Under the pieces are notes generated by a model, which was given only the letters and a program-made list of their open reading frames with translations, was not told the DNA's origin and did no database searches. The position numbers and the translations under genes are program-made. 64,000 nucleotides of DNA from JAAXKN01 sp036261625 (lineage in GTDB: Bacteria > Bacteroidota > Ignavibacteria > Ignavibacteriales > SURF-24): the NCBI GenBank assembly GCA_036261625.1, contig DATAKL010000034.1, forward strand, positions 62,001 through 126,000, in the 5' to 3' direction. Below, piece after piece: positions 8,329 to 17,469 of the stretch; within the stretch, counting starts at the first letter, position 1; each line of letters begins with the position of its first letter.

Positions 8329-9405
8329 ATGAAGACAACTGAAGAAAAAAACTTAAAATCCAAAGAAATTATTTCAAAAGGCCGGGAGATGCAGGCCGGG
8401 ATAAACTTTATTAAAGCCGTTTTCCTGGATATATTCCTGGTCTTTTACACACTGCTTTTACTTGAGAGGGTTATCTATTATAAGCTGATACTGAACCTGA
8501 GGGAAATACCGTTTTCATGGCAGCAGATTGCCGGTGTTTTCGCTGTAAGCGTTATTTTGGGAACGGCCTGGACATTTACAAGGACATCCCTTTCCTCAAG
8601 GCTTTTTAAGCTGCACAGGGATAATAAGGTTACAAAGTGGACAGTTGAAATCTTTTCCTGGCTTCTTTTTGATCTTACCTTTATAGCAGGATGGGTGGTG
8701 ACCCGGATATCGATAATAGATCTTTTCAGCGCCGGGGGAATGCAGGGTGCAGAGAGAATCTTCGGTGCAATGTTTCACCCCAACCTGGGGATCTTCGACG
8801 ACGCCCTGGCTGCAATAATTGAAACAATTTACCTGGCACTAATAGCAACGCTTTTATCCATACCGCCGACATTTGTTTTAAGCTTTTTTACGGCGCGCAA
8901 TCTGATGAAGGATAATAAGATTACATTTGCCGTTTACTATGTGCTTAGAATAGTTTTCAACTTCATCCGTTCAATTGAGCCTTTGATCTGGGCAATTATT
9001 TTTTCGGTCTGGGTGGGTATAGGTCCCTATGCCGGCATGATAGCTCTTCTTGTGCATTCAATAGCATCGAATGCAAAGCTCTATTCCGAGGCCATTGAAG
9101 GAATTGAGCAGGGGCCGATAGAGGCCATTACGGCAACGGGAGCCAACAGGGTTCAGGTTGTCTGGTATGCCGTGGTTCCGCAGATCGTTCTGCCTTTTTT
9201 GTCCTTTACAATATACAGGTGGGACATCAACGTAAGAATGGCTACTATTATAGGTCTTGTGGGAGGCGGCGGCATAGGCACCATGCTAATGCAGTACCAG
9301 GGCCTGGCTAGATGGCACGAGGTGGGGCTCATAGTTCTGATGATCGCTTTTGTAGTCTGGGTAATGGATTACATAAGTGCAAAAGTCAGGGAAGCGATCT
9401 ACTGA
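8329..9405 (+). CDS. phnE: PhnE-like ABC transporter permease
   Basis: Inner-membrane permease of 358 residues. Six or so hydrophobic helices are visible, with the EAA cytoplasmic loop EAITATGANRVQVVWYAVVP near residues 265-284 that contacts the ATPase. The N-terminal 140 residues are longer than in many PhnE proteins and add extra helices before the binding-protein-dependent transport domain. Last gene of the phnD-phnC-phnE run. It ends three bases before the convergent TetR gene, with no terminator between them that I can see. Confidence 0.9.
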   Translation: MKTTEEKNLKSKEIISKGREMQAGINFIKAVFLDIFLVFYTLLLLERVIYYKLILNLREIPFSWQQIAGVFAVSVILGTAWTFTRTSLSSRLFKLHRDNKVTKWTVEIFSWLLFDLTFIAGWVVTRISIIDLFSAGGMQGAERIFGAMFHPNLGIFDDALAAIIETIYLALIATLLSIPPTFVLSFFTARNLMKDNKITFAVYYVLRIVFNFIRSIEPLIWAIIFSVWVGIGPYAGMIALLVHSIASNAKLYSEAIEGIEQGPIEAITATGANRVQVVWYAVVPQIVLPFLSFTIYRWDINVRMATIIGLVGGGGIGTMLMQYQGLARWHEVGLIVLMIAFVVWVMDYISAKVREAIY

Positions 9406-9408
9406 TTT

Positions 9409-10014
9409 TTAGAATATGAGCTCTCTGAAATAGGTTTCCCAGAACATGGCGGCCTCTTCTGCACTTGGCAGCTGAGCGTTATCGGGCTGCTGCTCACGGT
9501 CAAAAAAAGTCTTATTAAAAGCCTCCGAAAGCACAAATGCCCAGGTCTGCCTGATCAGCATGGAAGCAAGCGCGGGGTTAAACTTCTTTTTATCCACATT
9601 ACTTTTCAGGAAATCCAGAACTGCAGATTCTTCATTTTTAAGGAGGTTATGCAGGTTTTCCAGGTCCCGTTCCAGCGGAAAATCCCTGAAGGCGAGTTTT
9701 ACAAGCTCATATATTAAAGAATATTTTTCCGGAGCCTTCAGCTTAAAATCGAGACACAATGCAAGGCGCCTTTCCGGCAGCGGGACTTCGGGATTGGAAA
9801 GAATTTCCTTCATTTCGGCAACAAACCTGTCGATTTCGAAGCCAATGACGTCATAATATATGTCCTCTTTCGAGGCGTAGTAGTGGTAAATAGAGCCTTT
9901 GCCGATTCTGAGGTCGCGTGCTATTTCCTCAATTGTGGTTTTTGCCAGGCCGTGCCGTGCAAATCTTTTCTGGGCGGCCTTGACAATGTTAATTTTTTTT
10001 GGGTTATTTTTCAT
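9409..10014 (-). CDS. TetR/AcrR-family transcriptional regulator
   Basis: 201 residues. The N-terminal helix-turn-helix (about 8-55) has the typical TetR pattern FARHGLAKTTIEEIARDL followed by GKGSIYHYYASKEDI. The C-terminal ligand domain is all-helical and not recognised. It is convergent with the PhnE-like gene and divergent from ppiD (gap 141 bases), so it might control itself or ppiD. The ligand cannot be guessed. Confidence 0.92.
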   Translation of the reverse strand: MKNNPKKINIVKAAQKRFARHGLAKTTIEEIARDLRIGKGSIYHYYASKEDIYYDVIGFEIDRFVAEMKEILSNPEVPLPERRLALCLDFKLKAPEKYSLIYELVKLAFRDFPLERDLENLHNLLKNEESAVLDFLKSNVDKKKFNPALASMLIRQTWAFVLSEAFNKTFFDREQQPDNAQLPSAEEAAMFWETYFRELIF

Positions 10015-10155
10015 TTAGTACCATTCTCAAGGGAAATGTGGAAAGAAAAATACACATTTCCCCAAATAAAAGTAATTGCTTTTGTTAGTAAGTGTGGGTA
10101 AATTTGCATTTCTTAGTGTAAAAATCCAAATTTTTTACGGGAGGCAGTGTAACAT

Positions 10156-12246
10156 ATGGCTATGATGGCCAAAATGAGGAGTCTTGCTCCGGCATTTATT
10201 ATTACGATTGGTGGTATTTTTGTCCTTTTTATGGTCCTTTCAGACTCTAACGTCATGAGTATTCTCGGACAGGGAAAGAACAATGTAGGATCGGTCAACG
10301 GCGAGGATATTACGTATCAGCAGTTTTCCACGTATTTAGACCAGGCCAGACAGAGGCAAAAAGAACAGACAGGCAAGGACATTGATGAAGATCAGATGGA
10401 TGCCTTCAATGACCAGGTCTGGGACGCTCTGGTAACTCAGGACCTGGTAAAAGAACAGTACGACAAACTGGGAATTAAAGTCTCTGACCAGGAAGTCCAG
10501 GACATTCTGCTCGGGCCTAATCCTCCCGAAGCACTCAGAAGACAGTTTACAGATTCAACAGGAAGATTCAACAGGCAGTTATACGAAACAACTCTGCGCG
10601 CTCAGAAGAAGGAAGTTCTCTTAGGCCTTGAAGAAAACATCAGGCAGATGAGGCTCCAGGAAAAGCTTCAGAACTATCTTTTTGCAAGCCTCACGGTTTC
10701 GGAAGGAGAAATCAAGCGCAGGTTTATCGACCAGACTACTAAGATTAACGCAAACTATGTTTTTGTTGACCTGAATACAATTCCTGATAATTCAGTTTCT
10801 GTCAATGAAGACGATCTGAAGAAATTTTATAATGAGAACCAGGATCGCTTTAAGGTCGATGCCCAGAGAAAACTCAGGTATGTATTATTCTCAAAAGCTC
10901 CATCAAAGGAAGATTCAGCTGCCATAAAGGACAACCTTGTTGCCCTTGTAAACAAAGCAAAGAACGATACAGCTGATTTCAAGAGTTATGTTCAGATTTA
11001 TTCTGAAGCTCCCGCAACAAAGGATACACTTACTCCGAACATGCTTCCTCCGGATGCCGTTGACGCATTTGCAAATGCCGCTCCCGGAAGCATTATAGGT
11101 CCATATGCTACCTATGAGGGTTACGTGGTTTATAAAGTTTTGGCCAAGATTCCGTCAAACGATACATACGTAAGAGCCTCACACATACTCATCCCTTTCA
11201 AGGGTGATGAAGCAAAGGCTCAGCAGGAAGCAAACGACATTTACAATCAGCTTCAGGCAGGCGCCGATTTCTCGAAGATGGCACGTGAGAAATCTGATGA
11301 CGTTGCAAGCGCAAGAAAAGGCGGCGACCTAGGCTGGTTCGGGAAGGGACAGATGGTAAAGGAATTTGAAGACGCAGCTTTCAACGGTCCTGTGGGCGTT
11401 GTTCAGAAGCCTTTCAAGTCGAATTTCGGTTATCACATTGTAAAGGTAACAGGAAAGACTTCGAACAAGTATGTTGTTGAAAGGATTGTCAATAAGATAA
11501 AGGCTTCAGCTTCAACTGCAGACAATGCTTACCAGGCAGCCAACGATTTTGTTTATCTTGTAAAGAAGTCGAGCTTCGATCAGGAAGCAAAGACAATGAA
11601 CTACAGGATAATGGAAACTCCGTTATTTAACCAGGATGCAACTTATGTCCCCGGCATCGGCGCCAACAAGACAATGGTCGACTGGGCTTTTGACAGCGAC
11701 AAGGGTGACTTAAGTGACGTCTATAAAGCACAGAACGGATACGTTGTTGCACAGGTTGAAGAGGTTGTTAAGCCGGGTGTAAAGAAGTTCGAAGAGGTAA
11801 AAGCTTCACTTAAGCCGATGGTTATCCGCGAAAAGAAACTTGAGAAGGCCTCACAGATTGCTGAAAAGATCAAGCAGCAGGCTTCAGGTTCATCCTTACA
11901 GCAGGCAGCACTCAACTTTGGCGGCCAGGCTAAGTTTGATACCACAGGCACATTTACGCCTGCACAGACGGTTCCTGGTGTAGGACGTGACTTTGCCTTC
12001 ATACAGAAGGCTCTTACGGCAGATGTAAATAAAATTACAGATCCTGTAAAAGGCCAGAGAGGTGTTTATCTTATTCAGGTTACAAGCAGAACTCCTTTCC
12101 AGCAGTCGCAGTTTGCAATGCAGAGAAATTCTGTAAGGGATGCCCTGCTTCAGCAGAAGAAATCATATTTCTTCAGCCAGTGGATCAATCAGTTAAAGAA
12201 GGATGCCAAGATAGTGGACAACAGAAGGCAGTTCTACGCAAGATAA
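10156..12246 (+). CDS. ppiD: PpiD-like periplasmic peptidyl-prolyl isomerase/chaperone
   Basis: 696 residues anchored in the inner membrane by one helix (about residues 9-30) with a large periplasmic part. A SurA/PpiD N-terminal chaperone segment (about 45-190, starting at GSVNGEDITYQQF) precedes a parvulin domain at about 335-440, with RASHILIPF, the GGDLGWFGKGQM loop and FGYHIVKV. The helical part after it (about 480-690) includes a second, degenerate rotamase-like stretch. PpiD helps outer-membrane and secreted proteins fold as they leave the Sec channel. The start is supported by GGGAGG eleven bases upstream. Monocistronic, with a bidirectional terminator after it. Confidence 0.9.
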   Translation: MAMMAKMRSLAPAFIITIGGIFVLFMVLSDSNVMSILGQGKNNVGSVNGEDITYQQFSTYLDQARQRQKEQTGKDIDEDQMDAFNDQVWDALVTQDLVKEQYDKLGIKVSDQEVQDILLGPNPPEALRRQFTDSTGRFNRQLYETTLRAQKKEVLLGLEENIRQMRLQEKLQNYLFASLTVSEGEIKRRFIDQTTKINANYVFVDLNTIPDNSVSVNEDDLKKFYNENQDRFKVDAQRKLRYVLFSKAPSKEDSAAIKDNLVALVNKAKNDTADFKSYVQIYSEAPATKDTLTPNMLPPDAVDAFANAAPGSIIGPYATYEGYVVYKVLAKIPSNDTYVRASHILIPFKGDEAKAQQEANDIYNQLQAGADFSKMAREKSDDVASARKGGDLGWFGKGQMVKEFEDAAFNGPVGVVQKPFKSNFGYHIVKVTGKTSNKYVVERIVNKIKASASTADNAYQAANDFVYLVKKSSFDQEAKTMNYRIMETPLFNQDATYVPGIGANKTMVDWAFDSDKGDLSDVYKAQNGYVVAQVEEVVKPGVKKFEEVKASLKPMVIREKKLEKASQIAEKIKQQASGSSLQQAALNFGGQAKFDTTGTFTPAQTVPGVGRDFAFIQKALTADVNKITDPVKGQRGVYLIQVTSRTPFQQSQFAMQRNSVRDALLQQKKSYFFSQWINQLKKDAKIVDNRRQFYAR

Positions 12247-12263
12247 TTAATCTTAAAGCTTAT

Positions 12264-12302
12264 AAAAAAAGCCGTGGTCAAAAAGATCACGGCTTTTTTT
12301 TT
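12264..12302. terminator. Bidirectional terminator between ppiD and pstA1
   Basis: GCCGTGGTC/GATCACGGC stem (12271-12279 with 12285-12293), flanked by seven A on the left and nine T on the right. It therefore works for both convergent transcripts. Confidence 0.9.
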
Positions 12303-12353
12303 GCGGTTTGCAGTATCCTTCAGTTCCGGCAGAGATAAAATATTTAACTGAAA

Positions 12354-13199
12354 CTAACTGAATCTTTTCCGGGTAATAATTCTGAATGTTACATTTATAA
12401 GTGTAACAAGCATAATTAATACCAGTGCCGCGGCCCATGCCTGGCGGTTCCAGTCCTCGAAAGGGGCCTTGGAGTAGTCGTAAATGAATACCGTAAGTGA
12501 TGCAATCGGCTGATCCAGCTGTGTGGACCAGAAGCGGTTGCCGAGTGCAGTAAAAAGCAAGGGAGCAGTTTCACCTGCCGCCCTTGCTATGGAGAGCAGT
12601 ATACCGGTAAAAATTCCCTTAAAAGCCGCGGGAAGAACGACATAAAGTGTGGCCTTCCACTTCGGGGCTCCAAGGGCCAGGGCGGCCTCGCGGTAAGTTC
12701 CGGGCACAAGCCTCAGCATCTCCTCGGTTGTTCTGGTAATCAGCGGAATCATCAGAATGCCTAAGGCAAAGCCGCCTGCCAGGGCTGAGAACCTGTGCAT
12801 AGGTATTACCATTATTATATAAGCCACAACACCCACAACAATTGATGGAATTCCGTTTAAGACCTCGGTTAAGAACCGTACGCTTTTGGAAAATAATGAG
12901 GAATTTTCCTCAGAAAGATAAATGCCCGAAAACAGTCCGACAGGGATTCCGATGAGGCTTCCAAGGCCGATTAAAATTCCTGTTCCCATAAGGGCATTTG
13001 CCATGCCTCCGCCTGTTTCACCGGCAGGCTTCGGCATTTGTGTAAAAAATGACCAGTTGATTGAGCTTACACCCTGTTTCAGTGTATAAAAAAGGATTAT
13101 AAAAAGGGGAATTACCACCACCAGGGCACAGGCTATGCTGAGGAGAGTCATTATAAGGCTCTTTATTTTCCTCACCTTTGAATTAAGCTGTCTTTTCAC
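12354..13199 (-). CDS. pstA: Phosphate ABC transporter permease PstA (system 1)
   Basis: 281-residue inner-membrane permease with six helices. The EAA loop REAALALGAPKWKATLYVVL lies near residues 170-189, followed by ARAAGETAPLLFTALG, a PstA hallmark. It starts with GTG at 13199, one base after the pstC1 stop; an out-of-frame ATG overlaps the junction. Last gene of the leftward operon porin-pstS-pstC-pstA. No pstB is in this operon. The closest one, pstB1, is transcribed divergently from the other side of the shared regulatory region. Confidence 0.95.
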   Translation of the reverse strand: MKRQLNSKVRKIKSLIMTLLSIACALVVVIPLFIILFYTLKQGVSSINWSFFTQMPKPAGETGGGMANALMGTGILIGLGSLIGIPVGLFSGIYLSEENSSLFSKSVRFLTEVLNGIPSIVVGVVAYIIMVIPMHRFSALAGGFALGILMIPLITRTTEEMLRLVPGTYREAALALGAPKWKATLYVVLPAAFKGIFTGILLSIARAAGETAPLLFTALGNRFWSTQLDQPIASLTVFIYDYSKAPFEDWNRQAWAAALVLIMLVTLINVTFRIITRKRFS

Positions 13200-13200
13200 A

Positions 13201-14226
13201 TTACACCTTTGAATATTTTTTTGTTACACTCCATACAACCAGTCTTGCCGCTGCATTCAGCAGAAAAGTCATTACAAACAAAATGAGCGCAATTTCAATA
13301 AGCGCACTCGTATAGAGTTGCGTGGTTGCCTCGCTGAACTCATTTGCCAGCACGCTGGCCATTGTATAGGCAGGGTCAAAAAGAGAAAAAGACATCTGAG
13401 GTGTGTTCCCGATTACCATTGTAACGGCCATTGTTTCACCTACGGCGCGCCCTAGGCCCAGGAGTGCCGCGCCGAGGATGCCCGACTTGGCGCCGGAGAG
13501 GACAATTCGGACGACTTCCCACTTCGTGGCCCCGAGCGCATAAGCGGCTTCTCTTTGAGCATCGGGCACTGATCTCATTATGTCCCTTGAAATTGAAGTA
13601 ATTATCGGCAGTATCATTATTGTCAGAATCATGACCGCAGCCAGCATCCCGAACCCGTAAGGGGCTCCCTCAAAAATGGGAAGATAGCCAAAATGATCCG
13701 CAAGCCATGGCTCAACCGACTCCCTCAGCCACGGGGCAAGGACGAAAATGCCGAATAGCCCGTATACAATGCTGGGTATTGCCGCCAGGAGCTCAACCAT
13801 CACCGAGACTATCTTTTCAAGCCATTGGGGTGCAAATTCCGAGAGGAAAACTGCAGTGCCGATGCTTAAGACCGCAGAGATTATAAGCGCAAGCAGTGAG
13901 GAGAAAAGTGTCCCGAAAATAAACGGCAGGGCGCCGAAATTTTCCTGCACGGGATCCCAGGTTTTTGAAGTGATGAATTTCCAGCCGAATTTATGTATTG
14001 AGGGCCAGGACTGCATGAGCATTTGGTAGCCCATTACAATTACGAGCAAGAGCAGTAAAAATGCAAAGAACCTGGTGAGGCTTTCAAAAACCAGATCACC
14101 AGGGTTCTTTCTTAACAATTTAGCTCCACTGAATCCCGGGAGGGACAGAAGGGCCGTTTTACCCCTGAAAGGACCGGGGTTTACTGCTGAGCTGAAGTTC
14201 TCCCGGTCCTTGTTTTTCACGTTCAT
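13201..14226 (-). CDS. pstC: Phosphate ABC transporter permease PstC (system 1)
   Basis: 341-residue inner-membrane permease. A 45-residue cytoplasmic N-terminal tail precedes the first helix. The family motifs VELLAAIPSIVYGLFGIFVL and the EAA loop REAAYALGATKWEVVRIVL are present, then GLGRAVGETMAVTMVIGN. The ATG follows the pstS1 stop by two bases and the pstA1 start is one base after its stop, so translation is probably coupled. It pairs with PstA1 to form the phosphate channel. Confidence 0.95.
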   Translation of the reverse strand: MNVKNKDRENFSSAVNPGPFRGKTALLSLPGFSGAKLLRKNPGDLVFESLTRFFAFLLLLLVIVMGYQMLMQSWPSIHKFGWKFITSKTWDPVQENFGALPFIFGTLFSSLLALIISAVLSIGTAVFLSEFAPQWLEKIVSVMVELLAAIPSIVYGLFGIFVLAPWLRESVEPWLADHFGYLPIFEGAPYGFGMLAAVMILTIMILPIITSISRDIMRSVPDAQREAAYALGATKWEVVRIVLSGAKSGILGAALLGLGRAVGETMAVTMVIGNTPQMSFSLFDPAYTMASVLANEFSEATTQLYTSALIEIALILFVMTFLLNAAARLVVWSVTKKYSKV

Positions 14227-14228
14227 AT

Positions 14229-15254
14229 TTACTTCACCGATATGCTTGAAATTTTCTTTTCATCCAGCTTTACAACTTCCTTCGGAAGGGGAGCGTAGTA
14301 AAGTCCTGCGGCATATTTCTGTCCGTCGGTTACAGCCCACTTAAGGAAGCCTGCAATAGCCTTTGCTTTATTTTTATCCTTCATGTTTTTATAGATTAAA
14401 AGCCATGTAAAGCCCGAGATGGGGTATGAGTTCTTTCCGTCTGCATTTGTAATTTCAACTCTCAGATCAGCGGGCATATTTTTTATAAAACCAGCGGCGG
14501 CCTGTGAAACATTGTCGAAAGTAGGCTCAACGAAATTTCCCGCCTTATTCTTAAGCGAGGCGTAAGGAAGTCCGTTCTGCACTGCGTAAGCGAGTTCAAC
14601 GTAGCCGATTGAGCCCTGAGTCTGCTTTACGAGTCCTGCAACGCCTTCGTTGCCTTTTCCGCCCAAGCCTGCGGGCCAGTTTACAGAAGTACCCTGTCCC
14701 ACCTTGCTTTTCCACTCACTGCTGACCTTTGAAAGGTAGCCGGTAAAGATATTTGTAGTTCCGCTGCCGTCTGAGCGGTGAGCAACAAAAATCGCCTTAT
14801 TGGGAAGATTCATCCCCTTATTTATGGATGTTATCCTTGAATCGTTCCACTTTTTAATTTTGCCAAGGTATATGTCCGAAAGCACCTCGGGGGTAAGTTT
14901 AAGCCCTTTGCCGATCTGCGGCAGGTTATATGTTACAACAACAGCGCCCATGACAGTTGGGATGTGGAGGATTTCGGTGCCCCGTTTTGCCTCAACTTCC
15001 TTTATCTGCGCGTCGGACATCGGTGCATCAGATGCTCCGAAATCGACGGTGCCTTCAATTACCTGCTTAATGCCTCCGCCGCTGCCGATGGACTGGTAGT
15101 TGAACTCTATGCCTGTTTTCTGGTGGTAGACGTCGAACCATTTTGAGTATATGACGTAGGGGAATGTAGCCCCGGCGCCGTTAAGCTTCATCTGTGCGTT
15201 CAGTACAGATGAGATCATGAGTATGCCGATTAAAATTAAGAACTTGGATTTCAT
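14229..15254 (-). CDS. pstS: Periplasmic phosphate-binding protein PstS (system 1)
   Basis: 341 residues with a cleavable signal peptide (about 1-20, ending in LNA). It contains the phosphate-site segments GAGATFPYVIYSKW, IGSGGGIKQVIEGTVDFGASDAPMS (in part), RSDGSGTTNIFTGYL and GGKGNEGVAGLVKQTQGSIGYVE (in part), all typical of soluble PstS. It delivers phosphate to PstC1-PstA1. It differs from the second PstS in this window, which is a lipoprotein 75 residues shorter, so the two systems probably differ in affinity or in conditions of use. Confidence 0.96.
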   Translation of the reverse strand: MKSKFLILIGILMISSVLNAQMKLNGAGATFPYVIYSKWFDVYHQKTGIEFNYQSIGSGGGIKQVIEGTVDFGASDAPMSDAQIKEVEAKRGTEILHIPTVMGAVVVTYNLPQIGKGLKLTPEVLSDIYLGKIKKWNDSRITSINKGMNLPNKAIFVAHRSDGSGTTNIFTGYLSKVSSEWKSKVGQGTSVNWPAGLGGKGNEGVAGLVKQTQGSIGYVELAYAVQNGLPYASLKNKAGNFVEPTFDNVSQAAAGFIKNMPADLRVEITNADGKNSYPISGFTWLLIYKNMKDKNKAKAIAGFLKWAVTDGQKYAAGLYYAPLPKEVVKLDEKKISSISVK

Positions 15255-15281
15255 TGTTTTCTCCTTAAATGATTTATTAAA

Positions 15282-16325
15282 TTAGAACTGATAAGAAAAT
15301 GTTACTCTTCCGACAAGATCGCTGGCACTAAGTCCGGAGTAAGAAACCGATTCCACGTTAGGCATTACGCTGACATTCTTATCCACCTGGAAATCTACTG
15401 CTCCAAGTATAAGGCTTGTTCTGTCGTGCTTATCAAGGTCAGTATTCGGCGTAGTCTTGTCGTATCTTCCCACCAGGCGGACCTTGTCAATAATTCTGTA
15501 CCATGCATAAAGCGAAATTCCATAGCCGTTTTGTGATTCAAGTGCGGCTGTCTTATTGGGCGCAAAGTTATTCTGCTGTGTTTTATAAAAAGTTTCAACG
15601 CCTGCCGAGTAAACGTCTTTCTGGAAGAAGTTCACGTGGAGGGCTCCGATGAAGGCATTGTTGCTTTTTGACTGCTTGTCCAGCTGGTCTACTTTAGGAG
15701 CGTATGCGGCATAGTCGCCGTAGACTGTGAAGCGGAAGAAGCTTAAGGGCATAAACTGGAGCATGCCGTAGAAGCGTTTGTATTTATTTACTTCAGGAGC
15801 ATTGCCAGAGTTGTTGCCGATTTTTGCCCAGTACTTAACTGTGCCTGCTGCGTCAAGATTTCCCTTGAGGTCCACGCTAAGGTCGCGTGAGGGGACGATG
15901 CCGTTTAAGTCGGTAATGGTCTTTTCAAGCGGCCTGTAGCCCCAGAAAGACTCAGCTACATCGATTTCAGGGTTAGCCGACAGACCGAAGTAGAAGTCGC
16001 TTCCCTTAAAGATGTCCTTCCATCTGAGGTAGGCGTCTTTAACCATAACGCCTATTTTGCCTCCCGATGTAAGGGATGCAGGCGACTGGTCGGCTTCCAG
16101 GCGGAATCTGGTCTCAAAGGATTCAGAGATTGTGTAATCTGTAGTTATATAAATTCTTCTGAACTGAAATCCGTTCAGGTCTTTTTTTGATGAATCCTTC
16201 TGGTCGATGTTATAGAAGTAATCGCCGAACATGAGTCCCGAAAGTTTCGGAGATGATTTTTCCTGTGCAAAGGCAGAGTTAAGAAGAACAAGAACGAGTG
16301 CAGCAAAAAGAAGTATTTGTTTCAT
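15282..16325 (-). CDS. Outer-membrane porin, OprP/OprO-like
   Basis: 347 residues with a signal peptide (about 1-20, ending SAFAQ) and a beta-strand-rich body. It ends in VTFSYQF, the terminal-Phe signal for barrel insertion. The N-terminal part (FRRIYITTDYTISESFETRFRLEAD in segments) resembles phosphate-selective porins. It is first in the pst operon and sits behind four 11-bp Pho half-sites, so a role in phosphate passage across the outer membrane is likely. Family assignment is by pattern and context, not by a conserved motif. Confidence 0.8.
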   Translation of the reverse strand: MKQILLFAALVLVLLNSAFAQEKSSPKLSGLMFGDYFYNIDQKDSSKKDLNGFQFRRIYITTDYTISESFETRFRLEADQSPASLTSGGKIGVMVKDAYLRWKDIFKGSDFYFGLSANPEIDVAESFWGYRPLEKTITDLNGIVPSRDLSVDLKGNLDAAGTVKYWAKIGNNSGNAPEVNKYKRFYGMLQFMPLSFFRFTVYGDYAAYAPKVDQLDKQSKSNNAFIGALHVNFFQKDVYSAGVETFYKTQQNNFAPNKTAALESQNGYGISLYAWYRIIDKVRLVGRYDKTTPNTDLDKHDRTSLILGAVDFQVDKNVSVMPNVESVSYSGLSASDLVGRVTFSYQF

Positions 16326-16428
16326 GACTTTTCCATTTATGTTATAAGAAATATTATGGGGCTTTTCAGTCCCGGGTAAATATCAGAAATACTGACGCAT
16401 ATAACTTATGAGATTTGAATAAAAGATG

Positions 16429-16472
16429 TGTTAAAGGAATATTAAGTTAGTGTTAAGAAACTGTTAAACGGT
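16429..16472 (-). promoter_or_regulatory. Pho box: four TTAACA-like half-sites at 11-bp spacing (porin-pstSCA operon)
   Basis: On the plus strand TTAA cores begin at 16431, 16442, 16453 and 16464, exactly 11 bp apart, mostly as TGTTAA. Read on the minus strand they are TTAACA-type direct repeats facing the porin gene at 16325. Tandem 11-bp repeats are the known binding pattern of PhoB/PhoP regulators. Confidence 0.8.
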
Positions 16473-16531
16473 AGGGGAAAACGTTATACCCTTTATTTAC
16501 AGGGGGAAAATCGGCCTTCGGGTTTATCTAT

Positions 16532-16548
16532 TTAACAATAACTTAACA
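16532..16548 (+). promoter_or_regulatory. Pho box: two TTAACA half-sites at 11-bp spacing (pstB1)
   Basis: Perfect TTAACA at 16532 and 16543, facing pstB1 at 16620. It shares the 295-base divergent region with the porin-operon Pho box. Confidence 0.65.
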
Positions 16549-16619
16549 CACGAAGATGTAAAATTGTCTTAATTTTATAGGAGCAATAATATATAAGAAT
16601 CAGGACAATAGAAGTTTTT

Positions 16620-17384
16620 ATGAAATCAGAAAAAATACAGGTTCAAACTAAAAACCTTGACCTTTACTACGGGCAGAAACAGGCCTTGAAAAATATATCG
16701 CTGGATATATATGAAAGACGAATTACTGCATTTATAGGCCCCTCAGGATGCGGAAAATCGACATTTCTCAGAACTCTTAACAGGATGAATGACCTGATAG
16801 GAAGTGTAAGAATACACGGCGAGGTAGTCATTGATGGTATGAATATTTATGAAAATAACATAGATGTGGTTGAACTAAGAAGAAAAGTGGGAATGGTTTT
16901 CCAGAAAGCGAATCTTTTTCCCAAGTCCATTTACGATAATCTTGTCTTCGGCCCCAAATTAAATGGCATAAGAGACAAAAAGTCGCTCCATGAAATTGTT
17001 GAAAAAACCTTAAGGCAGGCGGCCCTGTGGGATGAGGTTAAAGACAGGCTGAATGAAAATGCTCTCAGTTTGTCCGGAGGCCAGCAGCAGAGGCTCTGTA
17101 TTGCAAGGGCTCTGGCTGTGGATCCGGAAATAATTCTTCTGGATGAACCGGCCAGTGCGCTTGACCCGATATCAACAGCCAAAATAGAAGAGCTTCTCTT
17201 TGAATTAAAGGAGAATTACACAATTGTAATTGTTACACACAATATGCAGCAGGCATCCCGTGTATCGGATTATACGGCGTTCTTCTACATGGGCGAGCTT
17301 GTTGAATACGGGGCAACCGGGAAAATGTTCACTAAACCCTCTCTGAAGAAAACCGAGGAATACATTACGGGACGCTTCGGTTGA
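16620..17384 (+). CDS. pstB: Phosphate ABC transporter ATPase PstB (copy 1, canonical)
   Basis: 254-residue ATPase. All motifs are intact: Walker A GPSGCGKST (40-48), Q-loop Gln95 in GMVFQKANLF, signature LSGGQ (151-155), Walker B IILLDE (171-176) and switch His207 in VTHNMQQ. It can thus work as a homodimer and is the natural partner of PstC1-PstA1, whose operon on the other strand has no ATPase. The PstB-typical FLRTLNRMNDL follows Walker A. A Pho box lies 70-90 bases upstream. It is followed after 85 bases by a metallophosphoesterase gene with its own Pho box. Confidence 0.96.
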   Translation: MKSEKIQVQTKNLDLYYGQKQALKNISLDIYERRITAFIGPSGCGKSTFLRTLNRMNDLIGSVRIHGEVVIDGMNIYENNIDVVELRRKVGMVFQKANLFPKSIYDNLVFGPKLNGIRDKKSLHEIVEKTLRQAALWDEVKDRLNENALSLSGGQQQRLCIARALAVDPEIILLDEPASALDPISTAKIEELLFELKENYTIVIVTHNMQQASRVSDYTAFFYMGELVEYGATGKMFTKPSLKKTEEYITGRFG

Positions 17385-17389
17385 AAAAC

Positions 17390-17428
17390 TTAACACAGAG
17401 GTAACATTAAGTTCATAATTACTTAACA
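17390..17428 (+). promoter_or_regulatory. Pho box: four half-sites at 11-bp spacing (phosphoesterase-phoB)
   Basis: TTAACA (17390), GTAACA (17401), TTCATA (17412) and TTAACA (17423), each exactly 11 bp apart, directly after pstB1 and 42 bases before the phosphoesterase start. Confidence 0.75.
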
Positions 17429-17469
17429 TTGAGTTATTATTTTTCCATAAATCATAAAAAGGAAAACAG

